64,000 bases of DNA from contig NZ_WAJT01000002.1 of the NCBI RefSeq assembly GCF_009650605.1, positions 682,001 through 746,000 of the forward strand. The letters run 5' to 3'. The position numbers were made by a program, and so were the translations under genes. The notes under the pieces are model-generated. The model was not told the origin of the DNA. It searched no databases and saw only the letters and a program-made list of their open reading frames with translations. Positions 53,912 to 62,371 of the stretch are shown in pieces. Position 1 is the stretch's first letter. Every line of letters begins with the position of its first letter. This DNA is from Labrenzia sp. CE80 (lineage in GTDB: Bacteria > Pseudomonadota > Alphaproteobacteria > Rhizobiales > Stappiaceae).

Positions 53912-55267
53912 TTAGGCCGCGTTGGCCTGCAGTCTATCGATCAACCATCTCGCGGTTCTGAGAAGACGGCCGTCTTCTTCTTGAGCGCCGACGATCTGCA
54001 CACCAATTGGCAAGCCTGTTTCTCCGACCATCAAGGGCATGGAGAGGCTCGGAAGTCCCGCCAGTGTCCATAATGTGCAGAAGATCGGGTCGCCTGTTGT
54101 GGGGCCCAGCACTGGGGCTTCTCCAGACGCAGCTGGTGTCAGGATTGCGTCATAGTCCATGAAGAAGGCACGGAAAAAATCCTCAGATGCCTGCATCTGC
54201 GTGAGCGCGTCTTCGTAGGCGGTGTGCGTGATCTTGCGGCCTCGCTCGATCACAGGCTTCAGGGTGTCGCTGATCTGGTCCCAATGGGCCTCAAAGGTCT
54301 CCTGGAGGTGTTGGCAGATCTCGTATTCATGAAGGATACGCTGCGTCTCCACCAATCCCGCAAAAGCAGGTGGGGCAGGCACCATCTCAATCCGAGCGCT
54401 AAGTTCGCTGCGAAGCTCTTTAAACCCAGCGATTGCATCTGCAGACATCCGATCAGCAAAGGGTAATACGATCCACGCCAGGGCCGGTTCCGCTGGGGGC
54501 GCTGCATGGTAGCCCTCAAGCATCGCAGGCCGTGGCCGCGGATAGCTCTTGGCATCCCTTTGATCATAGCCCTTGAGAACATCGGCGATCAGGGCTGTGT
54601 CCTCGGCAGAGCGGGCGAAAACACCGATCTGATCGAGGGAAATTGACGTCTGAAGCACACCTTCGCGTGAAATGACCCCGCGGGTCGGCTTGAAGCCATA
54701 GGCCCCGCAAAACGACGCCGGCCGGATCACGGAGCCATTCGTTTGAGTGCCGAGAGCGAGCGGAACCTGGTAGGCGGCAACCGCTGCGGCCGAGCCGCTG
54801 GAAGAGCCCCCGGGGGTGTGGTTGGCGTTGTGCGGATTGACCGTGTCGGTCGGATGCACAAACGCAACCTCTGTGGTCTTGGTCTTGCCGAGGATCACAG
54901 CTCCTGCATCTCGCAGCCGCTCTGTCACTGCCGCATCTTCATTTGGCACGCGGCCCGCAAAAATCGGCGATCCGCGTTCTGCTGGAAGGCCTTTGCTGTC
55001 GATGATGTCCTTCAGTCCGACCGGTACGCCGTGCAGGCTGCCAAGCTGCCGTCCTGCCCGGCGGATGCCGTCCATTTCAGAAGCCTGGGCGAGGGCTTGT
55101 TCTGGATCCAGATGTGCCCATGCCTTGAGTTGGCCGTCTGTCGCTTCGATCCGTGCAAGACAAGCCTTCACCAGATCGGTGGATGTGAGGAGGCCTTCCC
55201 GGATCTTCCGGGCGGCCTCGCTCGCTGTCAGTTGAACGGGGTCCTGCTGAGCCGTCATGTGGTTCAT
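53912..55267 (-). CDS. Amidase-signature family hydrolase
   Basis: 451 residues. The amidase signature Ser-cisSer-Lys triad is present: Lys in PVGLKDIIDSKG, the cis-Ser in TPGGSSSGSAAAVA, and the nucleophile Ser in GTQTNGSVIRPASFCG. It is closest in general pattern to GatA/AtzF-type enzymes, but its context is a TRAP transporter and two 2-hydroxyacid oxidoreductases, so it may hydrolyse an amide of a small acid and release ammonia. Its ATG overlaps the dctM stop (ATGA). Confidence 0.88.
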   Translation of the reverse strand: MNHMTAQQDPVQLTASEAARKIREGLLTSTDLVKACLARIEATDGQLKAWAHLDPEQALAQASEMDGIRRAGRQLGSLHGVPVGLKDIIDSKGLPAERGSPIFAGRVPNEDAAVTERLRDAGAVILGKTKTTEVAFVHPTDTVNPHNANHTPGGSSSGSAAAVAAYQVPLALGTQTNGSVIRPASFCGAYGFKPTRGVISREGVLQTSISLDQIGVFARSAEDTALIADVLKGYDQRDAKSYPRPRPAMLEGYHAAPPAEPALAWIVLPFADRMSADAIAGFKELRSELSARIEMVPAPPAFAGLVETQRILHEYEICQHLQETFEAHWDQISDTLKPVIERGRKITHTAYEDALTQMQASEDFFRAFFMDYDAILTPAASGEAPVLGPTTGDPIFCTLWTLAGLPSLSMPLMVGETGLPIGVQIVGAQEEDGRLLRTARWLIDRLQANAA

Positions 55268-56628
55268 GGGATGTAGGGTCCAAAGAGCTGATCAGGCAGC
55301 CACAGGGCAATGCCAGGGAACTGATACATCAGCACCATGGAGAAGATGACGATGCCCAGATACGGTAGGATACCCTTGAAGATCTCTACAAGCTCGATCT
55401 CGTCTCGCAAAACTCCTTTTAGGTAATAGGCAGACATGGCCATCGGCGGCGTCAGGAAAGAGGTCTGAAGGTTCAGCGCGACGAGCATGGCAAAGAAATA
55501 CGGGTTCACCCCGAAGGTATCCAGCATCGGCAGGAAAATCGGAACAAAGATGATCAGGATCTCTGACCATTCCAGAGGCCAGCCAAGGAAGAAGATGATC
55601 AGCTGGACCATGACCAGGAATTGCCACGGCTCCAGGTTCATGCCCAGGAACCAGTGCTCGATCACATCATGTCCGCCCAGATAGGAGAACACCGAGGCGA
55701 AGGTCCAGGATCCAACGAAGAGCCAGCAGACCATTGCTGTCGCTTTCGCCGTCAGGAAAACGCTTTCCTTGACCTTGCGCCAGGTGAGCGAGCGATAGAT
55801 AGCGGCCAGAACAAGCCCCCCGAGGGCACCCATTGCTGCGGCTTCCGCCGGAGTGGCAAGACCTCCCAGGATTGAGCCGAGCACAAGCATGATCAAAACG
55901 GTGAGCGGGACGAAAGAAACCAGGAGGTCCGTATAGATTTTGGCAACCGGCGGAATGTCCTCCTGCCGTGGCTTGGGGGCGATCTGTGGGTTCACCCAGA
56001 CCCGGGCAATCACATAGACGATGTAAAGGCCGGCGAGCATCAGTCCGGGAAAGACGGCCGCTGCATACAGGCGCAGCGGAGACAGCTCGGCAATGGCCGC
56101 ATAGACAATCAACATGATCGACGGAGGGATGAGAATGCCGAGAGTCCCGCCCGCGCAGATCACGCCTGAGGCAAATTGCTTGTTGTAGTTCGCGCTCGCC
56201 ATCGCGGGAAACGCCAGCAGACCCATGAGAGTAACGACCGCGCCAACGATCCCGGACGCCGTCGAGAAAACTGCGCAGGTGATCAGAGCTGCAATTGCCA
56301 TCGAACCGGGAAGGTTCCGAGCTGCCATCTGCAGGGAATAAAACAGCCGGTCGACGATATTGGCTCGCTCAACCACATAGCCCATGAACAGGAATAGGGG
56401 GATGGCGACAAGTGTGTCGTTCTCCATCACCGAATAGGTGTTCTGATTTAGGAGATAGAAGATGTTGTTGGTGAAGACATCGGAGAGCGTTTCAATGCCG
56501 CCCTGATAGTAGGCATAGTAGCCAAATCCAACGCCCATGGCGAGGAGGGTAAAGGCGATCGGAAAGCCGAGCAGCACCAGTCCGATGAACAGGCACAACA
56601 TCAGGATCGCGACTTCGGGGTTCGTCAT
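55264..56628 (-). CDS. dctM: TRAP transporter large membrane subunit (second system)
   Basis: 454 residues, about twelve helices. GVGFGYYAYYQGG, FLFMGYVVERANIVDRLFYS, GGTLGILIPPSIMLIVYAAI and LGGLATPAEAAAMGALGGLV are typical of the DctM family. Together with the next two upstream genes it forms a complete TRAP system distinct from the one at 36.7-39.8 kb. The amidase gene starts within its stop codon. Confidence 0.9.
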   Translation of the reverse strand: MTNPEVAILMLCLFIGLVLLGFPIAFTLLAMGVGFGYYAYYQGGIETLSDVFTNNIFYLLNQNTYSVMENDTLVAIPLFLFMGYVVERANIVDRLFYSLQMAARNLPGSMAIAALITCAVFSTASGIVGAVVTLMGLLAFPAMASANYNKQFASGVICAGGTLGILIPPSIMLIVYAAIAELSPLRLYAAAVFPGLMLAGLYIVYVIARVWVNPQIAPKPRQEDIPPVAKIYTDLLVSFVPLTVLIMLVLGSILGGLATPAEAAAMGALGGLVLAAIYRSLTWRKVKESVFLTAKATAMVCWLFVGSWTFASVFSYLGGHDVIEHWFLGMNLEPWQFLVMVQLIIFFLGWPLEWSEILIIFVPIFLPMLDTFGVNPYFFAMLVALNLQTSFLTPPMAMSAYYLKGVLRDEIELVEIFKGILPYLGIVIFSMVLMYQFPGIALWLPDQLFGPYIP

Positions 56629-56664
56629 CTGTTTGAAACTTTCGTCAAAGGGGATCCTGTCCGG

Positions 56665-57249
56665 CTAGGCGCCGGAACCCGGTTTTGCCGTTAAGGGGGC
56701 CTCTGTGAGGATATCCTCGGTTTCCTTCACATCATCCAGCCGTGGCATCCAGACGCCGGTTTTCATCGCGCGCCAGCAGCGGAGCATCTCGGAAAAACCC
56801 TGAAGCATGAGCAGGAAGCCTGCGATCGGAATGAGGGTCTTGAAGAAGTAGATCTGGATGCGCGCCGGGCTGTTCCAGCTGACTTCCTTGTAGCGCCAGC
56901 TGTCCGCCGCGATCTCCGCGCCGTACCAAAACAACGCGAGCATGCCGGGGAAGAAGAACAGGATGTAGAGCACGAAATCGATCCGTGCCTGCCAGCGTAC
57001 CGGAAACAGCCGATACACGACATCACCCCGAACGTGAGAGTCCTGAGCCAATGCGTAAGGGCCTGCCATGAGCAGCAGGGCGCCATACATCTGGACCATC
57101 ATGTCAAAGGCCCAAACGGTGGGGGCGTTCAGCACGTAGCGGACGAACACCTCATAGGAAACGGAAAGGGTGAGGATCAGGATGCACCAGCCGAAAGCGC
57201 GGCCAACCCACACACTCAAGCCTTCGATAGCGTAAATCAGTTTTATCAC
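56665..57249 (-). CDS. dctQ: TRAP transporter small membrane subunit (second system)
   Basis: 194 residues, four helices (for example AFGWCILILTLSVSYEVFVR and APTVWAFDMMVQMYGALLLM). Longer variants of DctQ like this pair with the takP/lactate-type binding proteins. The start is a GTG after AGAGGCTGAC. DctM follows after 36 bases. Confidence 0.82.
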   Translation of the reverse strand: MIKLIYAIEGLSVWVGRAFGWCILILTLSVSYEVFVRYVLNAPTVWAFDMMVQMYGALLLMAGPYALAQDSHVRGDVVYRLFPVRWQARIDFVLYILFFFPGMLALFWYGAEIAADSWRYKEVSWNSPARIQIYFFKTLIPIAGFLLMLQGFSEMLRCWRAMKTGVWMPRLDDVKETEDILTEAPLTAKPGSGA

Positions 57250-57278
57250 GTCAGCCTCTGACGATTGCAGAAGGGAAA

Positions 57279-57304
57279 GCGCAGGGGCCCAAGGGTCCCC
57301 GCGG
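57279..57304 (-). terminator. Hairpin between dctP and dctQ of the second TRAP system
   Basis: ggggccc and gggtcccc pair almost completely across AA. There is no clear T-run, so partial termination or mRNA stabilisation is likely, as after the other binding-protein genes in this window. Confidence 0.4.
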
Positions 57305-57328
57305 CAATTCGCTCAAAACGCGATTGCG

Positions 57329-58432
57329 TCAGCCGAAGTAGTGGTTGTACGCCAGCTTGTAATCGGGCTGATTGAGATTGAGATAGTTCATCACATCCTT
57401 CGCATATGCCTTCTGCGACGCGACCACCTGCGCGAAGAACTCGTCTTCCCCGGAAATGCGATCAATCACGATGTCCCAGGCCTTGAGTTGCTCCGCCATT
57501 ACCGTGTCAGGCGTCCGGTAGACATTCACGCCCTGCTCATTTTGCAGCTTGTTCAGATCTTCCGCATAGCGCTTGGTGTTGTGCCAATAGAAGTTGGAGT
57601 TTTCAGCCTCTGAAGCATATTTCAAGATGGCCTGAAGCTCAGTCGGGAGGCTCTCGTACTTCTTCTTGTTGAACGTGATTTCAAAGCACTCCTGGCTCTG
57701 ATGGAAGGATGCGAGATGGTAGTGCTTGGACACGTCCTGCATACCAAAGTCACGATCCGAGGTCGGGTTGTTGAACTCGGCAGCATCGATCAGACCTGAC
57801 TTCATCGCAGGTTGGATCTCGCCTCCAGGCAGCTGAACAACAGACATTCCCATTTCCAGAAGAACATCGGCTGCCAGACCGACAGTCCGGTACTTCAGGC
57901 CATTCATCTGAGATGCGTCTTTGATCTCGTCCTTGAACCAGCCAAGCGGCTGGGCTGGCATAGGGCTGTTGAAGAAGGAGACGACGTTGAGGCCGAGAGA
58001 GGCCATCAGCTCGTCGAACAGTTGTTGGCCGCCGCCGTAGTGGATCCAGCCAAGCATTTCTTGGGAGGACCAGCCAAAGCAAGGTCCTGTACCGAACAGC
58101 GAAGCGGCTTTTGATTTCGAGTACCAATAGGCGGAAACGTAATGGGCACCGTCGAGAACGCCGCGGTGCACCGCGTCCTGCATCTGGCTGGTTTTGACCA
58201 CGGAGTTGACAGCAAGAAGATCGATCTTCAGGTCGTTCCCTGCCATCGCGTGGACGCGGTCAACATAGGACTGGGCATTTTCAAGAAAGATGCCGCCGCC
58301 CCATGCCGCTTGTACTTTCAGAACGGTAGGCTCCGCGCGCGCAACTGCGGGAGCAGCCAAGGTGCCTGCGGTAGCGGTCGCAGCGAGCGCACTGCCTTTC
58401 AGAAACCGTCTCCGGTTTAAATTATTAGTCAT
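57329..58432 (-). CDS. dctP: TRAP transporter solute-binding protein with Tat signal (2-oxo/2-hydroxy acid type)
   Basis: 367 residues with a twin-arginine signal (RRRFLKG at 7-13, then an Ala-rich helix ending AAPAVARAEP), so it is probably exported folded. The sequence LPGGEIQPAMKSGLIDAAEF followed by NNPTSDRDFGMQDVSKHYH, with the conserved EFNNPTSD, fits the TakP/lactate-binding group, which binds 2-oxo or 2-hydroxy acids with a cation. It heads the cluster of amidase, D-2-hydroxyacid dehydrogenase, GntR and LldD genes. Confidence 0.85.
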   Translation of the reverse strand: MTNNLNRRRFLKGSALAATATAGTLAAPAVARAEPTVLKVQAAWGGGIFLENAQSYVDRVHAMAGNDLKIDLLAVNSVVKTSQMQDAVHRGVLDGAHYVSAYWYSKSKAASLFGTGPCFGWSSQEMLGWIHYGGGQQLFDELMASLGLNVVSFFNSPMPAQPLGWFKDEIKDASQMNGLKYRTVGLAADVLLEMGMSVVQLPGGEIQPAMKSGLIDAAEFNNPTSDRDFGMQDVSKHYHLASFHQSQECFEITFNKKKYESLPTELQAILKYASEAENSNFYWHNTKRYAEDLNKLQNEQGVNVYRTPDTVMAEQLKAWDIVIDRISGEDEFFAQVVASQKAYAKDVMNYLNLNQPDYKLAYNHYFG

Positions 58433-59149
58433 GATTTTTCCTCCCGTTTACGCCGAATGATCTATTTGCCATCGGTCCTAAACATTGGAAGGTAATCATC
58501 AACTCATTGGAAGAACAAGTGTGATCGCTTCCTAAATAAATTTAGGGGTTGAATGCCTAAGAAGCATTGGTGGTCGATCTGTGAATTGTAGAGGTAATAC
58601 AAGCATGAAAAAATTAGGGAATTTTGCTTCGTAAATATTGCAATGCAAAAAAATAATATTCTAGTTTTGATCTGATGGGCTTTCAGGTGTGAATTTCAAC
58701 TTCGGGTGATTGCAGGGGTGTTTATTGGCAGGTCTATTCTCGATTCTGAAGAAGCAGAATACGAATTAGCTTTGTCTCGAAGTGCTTTGCCAGATGTGAG
58801 ATTTTATGACGACTTAGTATCGCAATAGTTCTCGACCAGTTGGTCAAATTGATCAGGAAATTGTGATTGTTGAAATTTTATATCGGCACCGATCTAGGAG
58901 GGTGACAAATTGCTGCATGGCAATAGAGGCCCTCAGAATGCTTTAAATCGACTGTTGAAGCTGCTGTTTATGAGCCATTGTTTCGTCGCTGTGCTATCAG
59001 TTTCTACGCCGTGATAATAATGTTGGCAGTTGTTGTGATTTCTTCTTTACTGGGTCTCTGAGGTGATGAAGGGCATGTTTCACGCGGGCGCCTCTGACCA
59101 ATTTGAGAATGAGCTTTCTAGCTGTTTGTGAGATTGGGAGCGTAGCGGT
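58433..59149. other. AT-rich intergenic region between the TRAP operon and DUF3422
   Basis: 717 bases, clearly poorer in G+C than the flanks, with no gene I can support. It holds the promoters of both divergent units. Noteworthy bits are GACCAGTTGGTC at 58834-58845, which runs into ttggtcaaattgatca (a TTGGTCAA element as before the GntR gene), and tgcaatgca at 58639-58647 (same 9-mer as in the phasin operator). Confidence 0.6.
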
Positions 59150-60505
59150 ATGGCAGCAAACTATCGTGAAGATCGAGACGTCCCAAGTGGCCGGAACGCT
59201 CCTGGAGCAATAGAGCGCACGCCTTCTTTTCCGACCCATCCGTTGAGAGAAGCAGTCCTCGGGGAGGTGCACGCACGTCCATTTCGTCCCTTGAGCTCAC
59301 CAAGGGTCGTGTTGCACTACGCCTTTGCGACCAGTGCGGAAGAGGCCAATCGCGACAGGAGCTGGTTTTCAGATTTTTGCGCCAGTCAAGGTGCCGCGGG
59401 ACCTGCCCACGAAGCGCGTTATCATGTTTTGCCATTTGCTGGCGGGGCATTGAGCTGGGAACGTCATACAGAGTTTACGACCTACACCTGGGATGGACCG
59501 GCGACCTCCGAAGGTTCCTTTGCACCTTTGCCCGCAAATAATCCATTTGGTTCGGCCTTTCGCGCGCCAGGGCTTGTGTTAGTGGCAACGCGCCTCGACT
59601 TGCTCGATGCCACTCCCGACGAGAATTGGAGGCGACACTACGATCCTGCGAGTCTGACTGCTTTCAACGTTGAAGGCAGAGCGGGGCTGGCTGCCACGGA
59701 CTTTCGTCCCGACGGAAACGGACTGACGCGTTTCCTGGTCTTGAACGAGAGCATGAACGAAGTTCAGTGCGGCGCTGTCGTTCAGCGATTGCTTGAAATT
59801 GAAACCTATCGAACGTTTGCTTTGCTCGGATTGTTTGAAGCGAACAAATTGCAGCCTGAAATTTCGGCCATTGAGACTGATCTGGTCGACCTGAGCCATC
59901 GTATGCAGGCGAGCGCGGATCTGGAGGCCAACAAGGGTCTGCTCGAGCAACTTTCTCGCCTGGCCGCGTCGCTTGAAGCTGGAGCGGCGTCAAGCAGTTA
60001 TCGCTTCGGGGCAGGTAGAGCCTACTACGACATTGTCGTCGCTCGCCTGAAAGCGCTGGGCGAGGAGCCCGTTACCGGTGATCTCAGTATGTCTGCATTC
60101 TTGGGGCGTCGTCTGGCACCCGCCATGCGAACTTGTCAGGCGATAGAAGAGCGACAGGCGACTCTCTCCCGCAAGCTTGCACGCGCGACCACACTGCTGC
60201 GGACCCGCGTTGATGTCGATCTGGAGCAACAAAACAGGTCGCTCCTGGAATCGATGAACCGGCGCGCACGCCTACAGCTTCGGCTTCAGCAGACAGTCGA
60301 AGGCCTGTCTGTCGCAGCAGTGAGTTATTATGTGGTTGGGTTATTGTCTTATCTCGCCAAGGGGGCGAAAGACCTTGGACTTCCAGTTCCCGCACCTGCT
60401 GTTATGACCGGCTTGGCCGTGCCGGTTGTTGTGATGACAATATGGTGGACCGTACGCAAGATCCGGGCACATCACGCAGAAAAGAGCGAGGACAATCCGA
60501 ACTAA
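59150..60505 (+). CDS. DUF3422 family membrane protein
   Basis: 451 residues. The N-terminal domain opens with HPLREAVLGEVHARPF, which is the DUF3422 hallmark, and the middle is helical with a possible coiled coil. Two hydrophobic helices near 378-398 and 406-425 at the C-terminus (VAAVSYYVVGLLSYLAKGAK, MTGLAVPVVVMTIWWTVRKI) suggest a membrane anchor. No function is established for the family. GGGAG precedes the ATG. Confidence 0.85.
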   Translation: MAANYREDRDVPSGRNAPGAIERTPSFPTHPLREAVLGEVHARPFRPLSSPRVVLHYAFATSAEEANRDRSWFSDFCASQGAAGPAHEARYHVLPFAGGALSWERHTEFTTYTWDGPATSEGSFAPLPANNPFGSAFRAPGLVLVATRLDLLDATPDENWRRHYDPASLTAFNVEGRAGLAATDFRPDGNGLTRFLVLNESMNEVQCGAVVQRLLEIETYRTFALLGLFEANKLQPEISAIETDLVDLSHRMQASADLEANKGLLEQLSRLAASLEAGAASSSYRFGAGRAYYDIVVARLKALGEEPVTGDLSMSAFLGRRLAPAMRTCQAIEERQATLSRKLARATTLLRTRVDVDLEQQNRSLLESMNRRARLQLRLQQTVEGLSVAAVSYYVVGLLSYLAKGAKDLGLPVPAPAVMTGLAVPVVVMTIWWTVRKIRAHHAEKSEDNPN

Positions 60506-60657
60506 ATGCCGGAGGCTTTCACGTGGTGTAGTCGGCGATGAAATGACAGCCGGCTGGCCCGCCTCAAAATTGCGAGTAGAGAAAGAAACTCAAACCAGAT
60601 CATTCACATATGGAGACAAAGATCTGACACATCGCTCATCGCCTGCGGCATAGCCGA

Positions 60658-60684
60658 CAAAAAGGCCGGGCATTTGCTCGGCCT
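60658..60684 (-). terminator. Rho-independent terminator after cytochrome c gene
   Basis: ggccgagcaaatgcccggcc stem-loop followed by TTTTT on the minus strand, about 30 bases after the cytochrome stop codon. Confidence 0.75.
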
Positions 60685-60715
60685 CGTTTCCCCCAAAGGG
60701 CCTAACTCAAATACC

Positions 60716-61096
60716 TTACTGGAATTGCTTCAGATAGGCGAGGATGTTGTCGCGGTCTTTTTCCTTGCGAAGACCGGCGAAAGCCATCTTTGTCTTCGGC
60801 ACCACAGCCTTGGGCTTGGTAAGATAAGCTACGAGAGTTTCTTCGTCCCAGACTTTGCCGTCTGCGCCAAATTCGATCATCGATTTGGAATATTTGAAAC
60901 CTTCAATCGATGCGATCGGACGCCCGACAATCGCGTTGAGCTCTGGCCCGACTTTGTTTTTCGCGCCTTCGCCAACGGCGTGACAGGCCTTGCACTTTTT
61001 GAAGACTTTCTCGCCCGCGGCTGCATCGCCCTCTGCATGCGCTTGCGCGTTTAGGGCAAGGAACGCTGCTCCTGCGATCATTACGATCCGCTTCAT
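60716..61096 (-). CDS. Class I c-type cytochrome (cytochrome c2-like)
   Basis: 126 residues with a signal peptide ending NAQAHAEG. The heme motif CKACH lies at 35-39 and a likely axial Met in PKTKMAFAGL near 105. It would carry electrons in the periplasm between respiratory complexes. The length fits soluble cytochrome c2. A single gene, with its own terminator. Confidence 0.9.
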   Translation of the reverse strand: MKRIVMIAGAAFLALNAQAHAEGDAAAGEKVFKKCKACHAVGEGAKNKVGPELNAIVGRPIASIEGFKYSKSMIEFGADGKVWDEETLVAYLTKPKAVVPKTKMAFAGLRKEKDRDNILAYLKQFQ

Positions 61097-61261
61097 ATGT
61101 TTCTCCCTCAGTCAGTCAGCGCGATTGCGCTGGCTACAAAAAATAGGACTTGGTTTTGAGAAACAACCCGTCACGGTCCGACTTACGCCATAAAGCCCTG
61201 TCCTGGGCGGGTATGTCGCAGGTGCGGATTAGAAGCACGAAAGTGCAGAAATAGCTTTCAT

Positions 61262-62209
61262 TCAGGCTTCCGAGCGAGTGCTCTCCGGCAGCGCTAGCCA
61301 ATCGTCGAGACCTTCGTCCCAGTAGGGGGCATGGCCGTAGAGCTGAGCGAGGAAATCGATAAACACGCGAACCTTGGCGGGTAGAAAGCGTCGGCTCGGA
61401 TAGACCGCATGAAGGCCAACATCCTTCGAAGCGCGATAGGCCGGCAAGATGATCTTCAGTTTGCCGTCCCGAAGTTCTGGACCTATGTCCCAAGTGGATC
61501 GAAGGGCGACCCCTACGCCGGCAATCAGGCATTCGCGCACGACCTCAGACGAGTTCGTGCGCACCGGTGCAAGTGTTCGAACATTCTCGGGACCGTTTGG
61601 ACCCATCAGTCTCCAGGGGTCCTGATTAGCTGCTGCGAGGCAAATATGATTTTCGACGAGATCTTCTATTGAGCTGGGTTCGCCGTGGCGGGCCAGATAC
61701 TCCGGAGAGGCGCACAGAATCCGATGGATCGGCGCAAGACGCCGGGCAACGAGGCTTGAATCAGAAAGTTCTGCAATCCTGATCGCCAGATCATAGCCGT
61801 CGCCGACAATGTCGACAAAACTGTCCTCGAGATCGAGATTGACGGAAAGATCCGGATTGGCATCTAGGAATTTGCCGAGGTATGGCGCGATGTGCATGCG
61901 GCCGAAGGACGTTGGTGCAGCAACCTTCAAAGTGCCTCTCGCCTGTGCCGATCCGCGGGCGACAAAAGCTTCTGCCTCTTCCACTGACGCGAGGATCGCG
62001 ATGACGCGTTCATAAAACCCCTGGCCTGACTCGGTCATTGCAATCTGGCGGGTCGTGCGCTGAAGCAGGCGTGTTCCTAGCTTGTCCTCAAGGCGTCTGA
62101 TGCGTTTTGAAACTACCGCTGGTGAAAGGCCCATTTCCCGCCCAGCGGCAGACATGCTGCCGGCGCTTACAACTCTGGCAAAAATTTCCATGTCTGTAAG
62201 ATTGCTCAT
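61262..62209 (-). CDS. LysR-family regulator (CrgA/DmlR-like), divergent from glcD
   Basis: 315 residues; helix-turn-helix MSNLTDMEIFARVVSAGSMS with AVVSKRIRRLEDKLGTRLLQ, then an effector domain starting near LKVAAPTSFGRMHIAPYL, the usual pattern of the CrgA/DmlR-type LysR group. It is divergent from glcD with about 160 bases between starts, so it may control glycolate oxidation. GGCGGTTG before the ATG is a weak ribosome site. Confidence 0.85.
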   Translation of the reverse strand: MSNLTDMEIFARVVSAGSMSAAGREMGLSPAVVSKRIRRLEDKLGTRLLQRTTRQIAMTESGQGFYERVIAILASVEEAEAFVARGSAQARGTLKVAAPTSFGRMHIAPYLGKFLDANPDLSVNLDLEDSFVDIVGDGYDLAIRIAELSDSSLVARRLAPIHRILCASPEYLARHGEPSSIEDLVENHICLAAANQDPWRLMGPNGPENVRTLAPVRTNSSEVVRECLIAGVGVALRSTWDIGPELRDGKLKIILPAYRASKDVGLHAVYPSRRFLPAKVRVFIDFLAQLYGHAPYWDEGLDDWLALPESTRSEA

Positions 62210-62371
62210 TTTCAACCGCCTGGAAAACGTTCTAGTGCTGCTTTGACGTATCGCTGTGCTGGCCTATTTGCCAAAATGGGGTCTGAGGAGCTAGACAACC
62301 GCAGCGACAATGATTTGCGCCCTCAGGGCAACAATGGATCATATTTGTTCGGAAATGGAAAGGGAGAGGCC

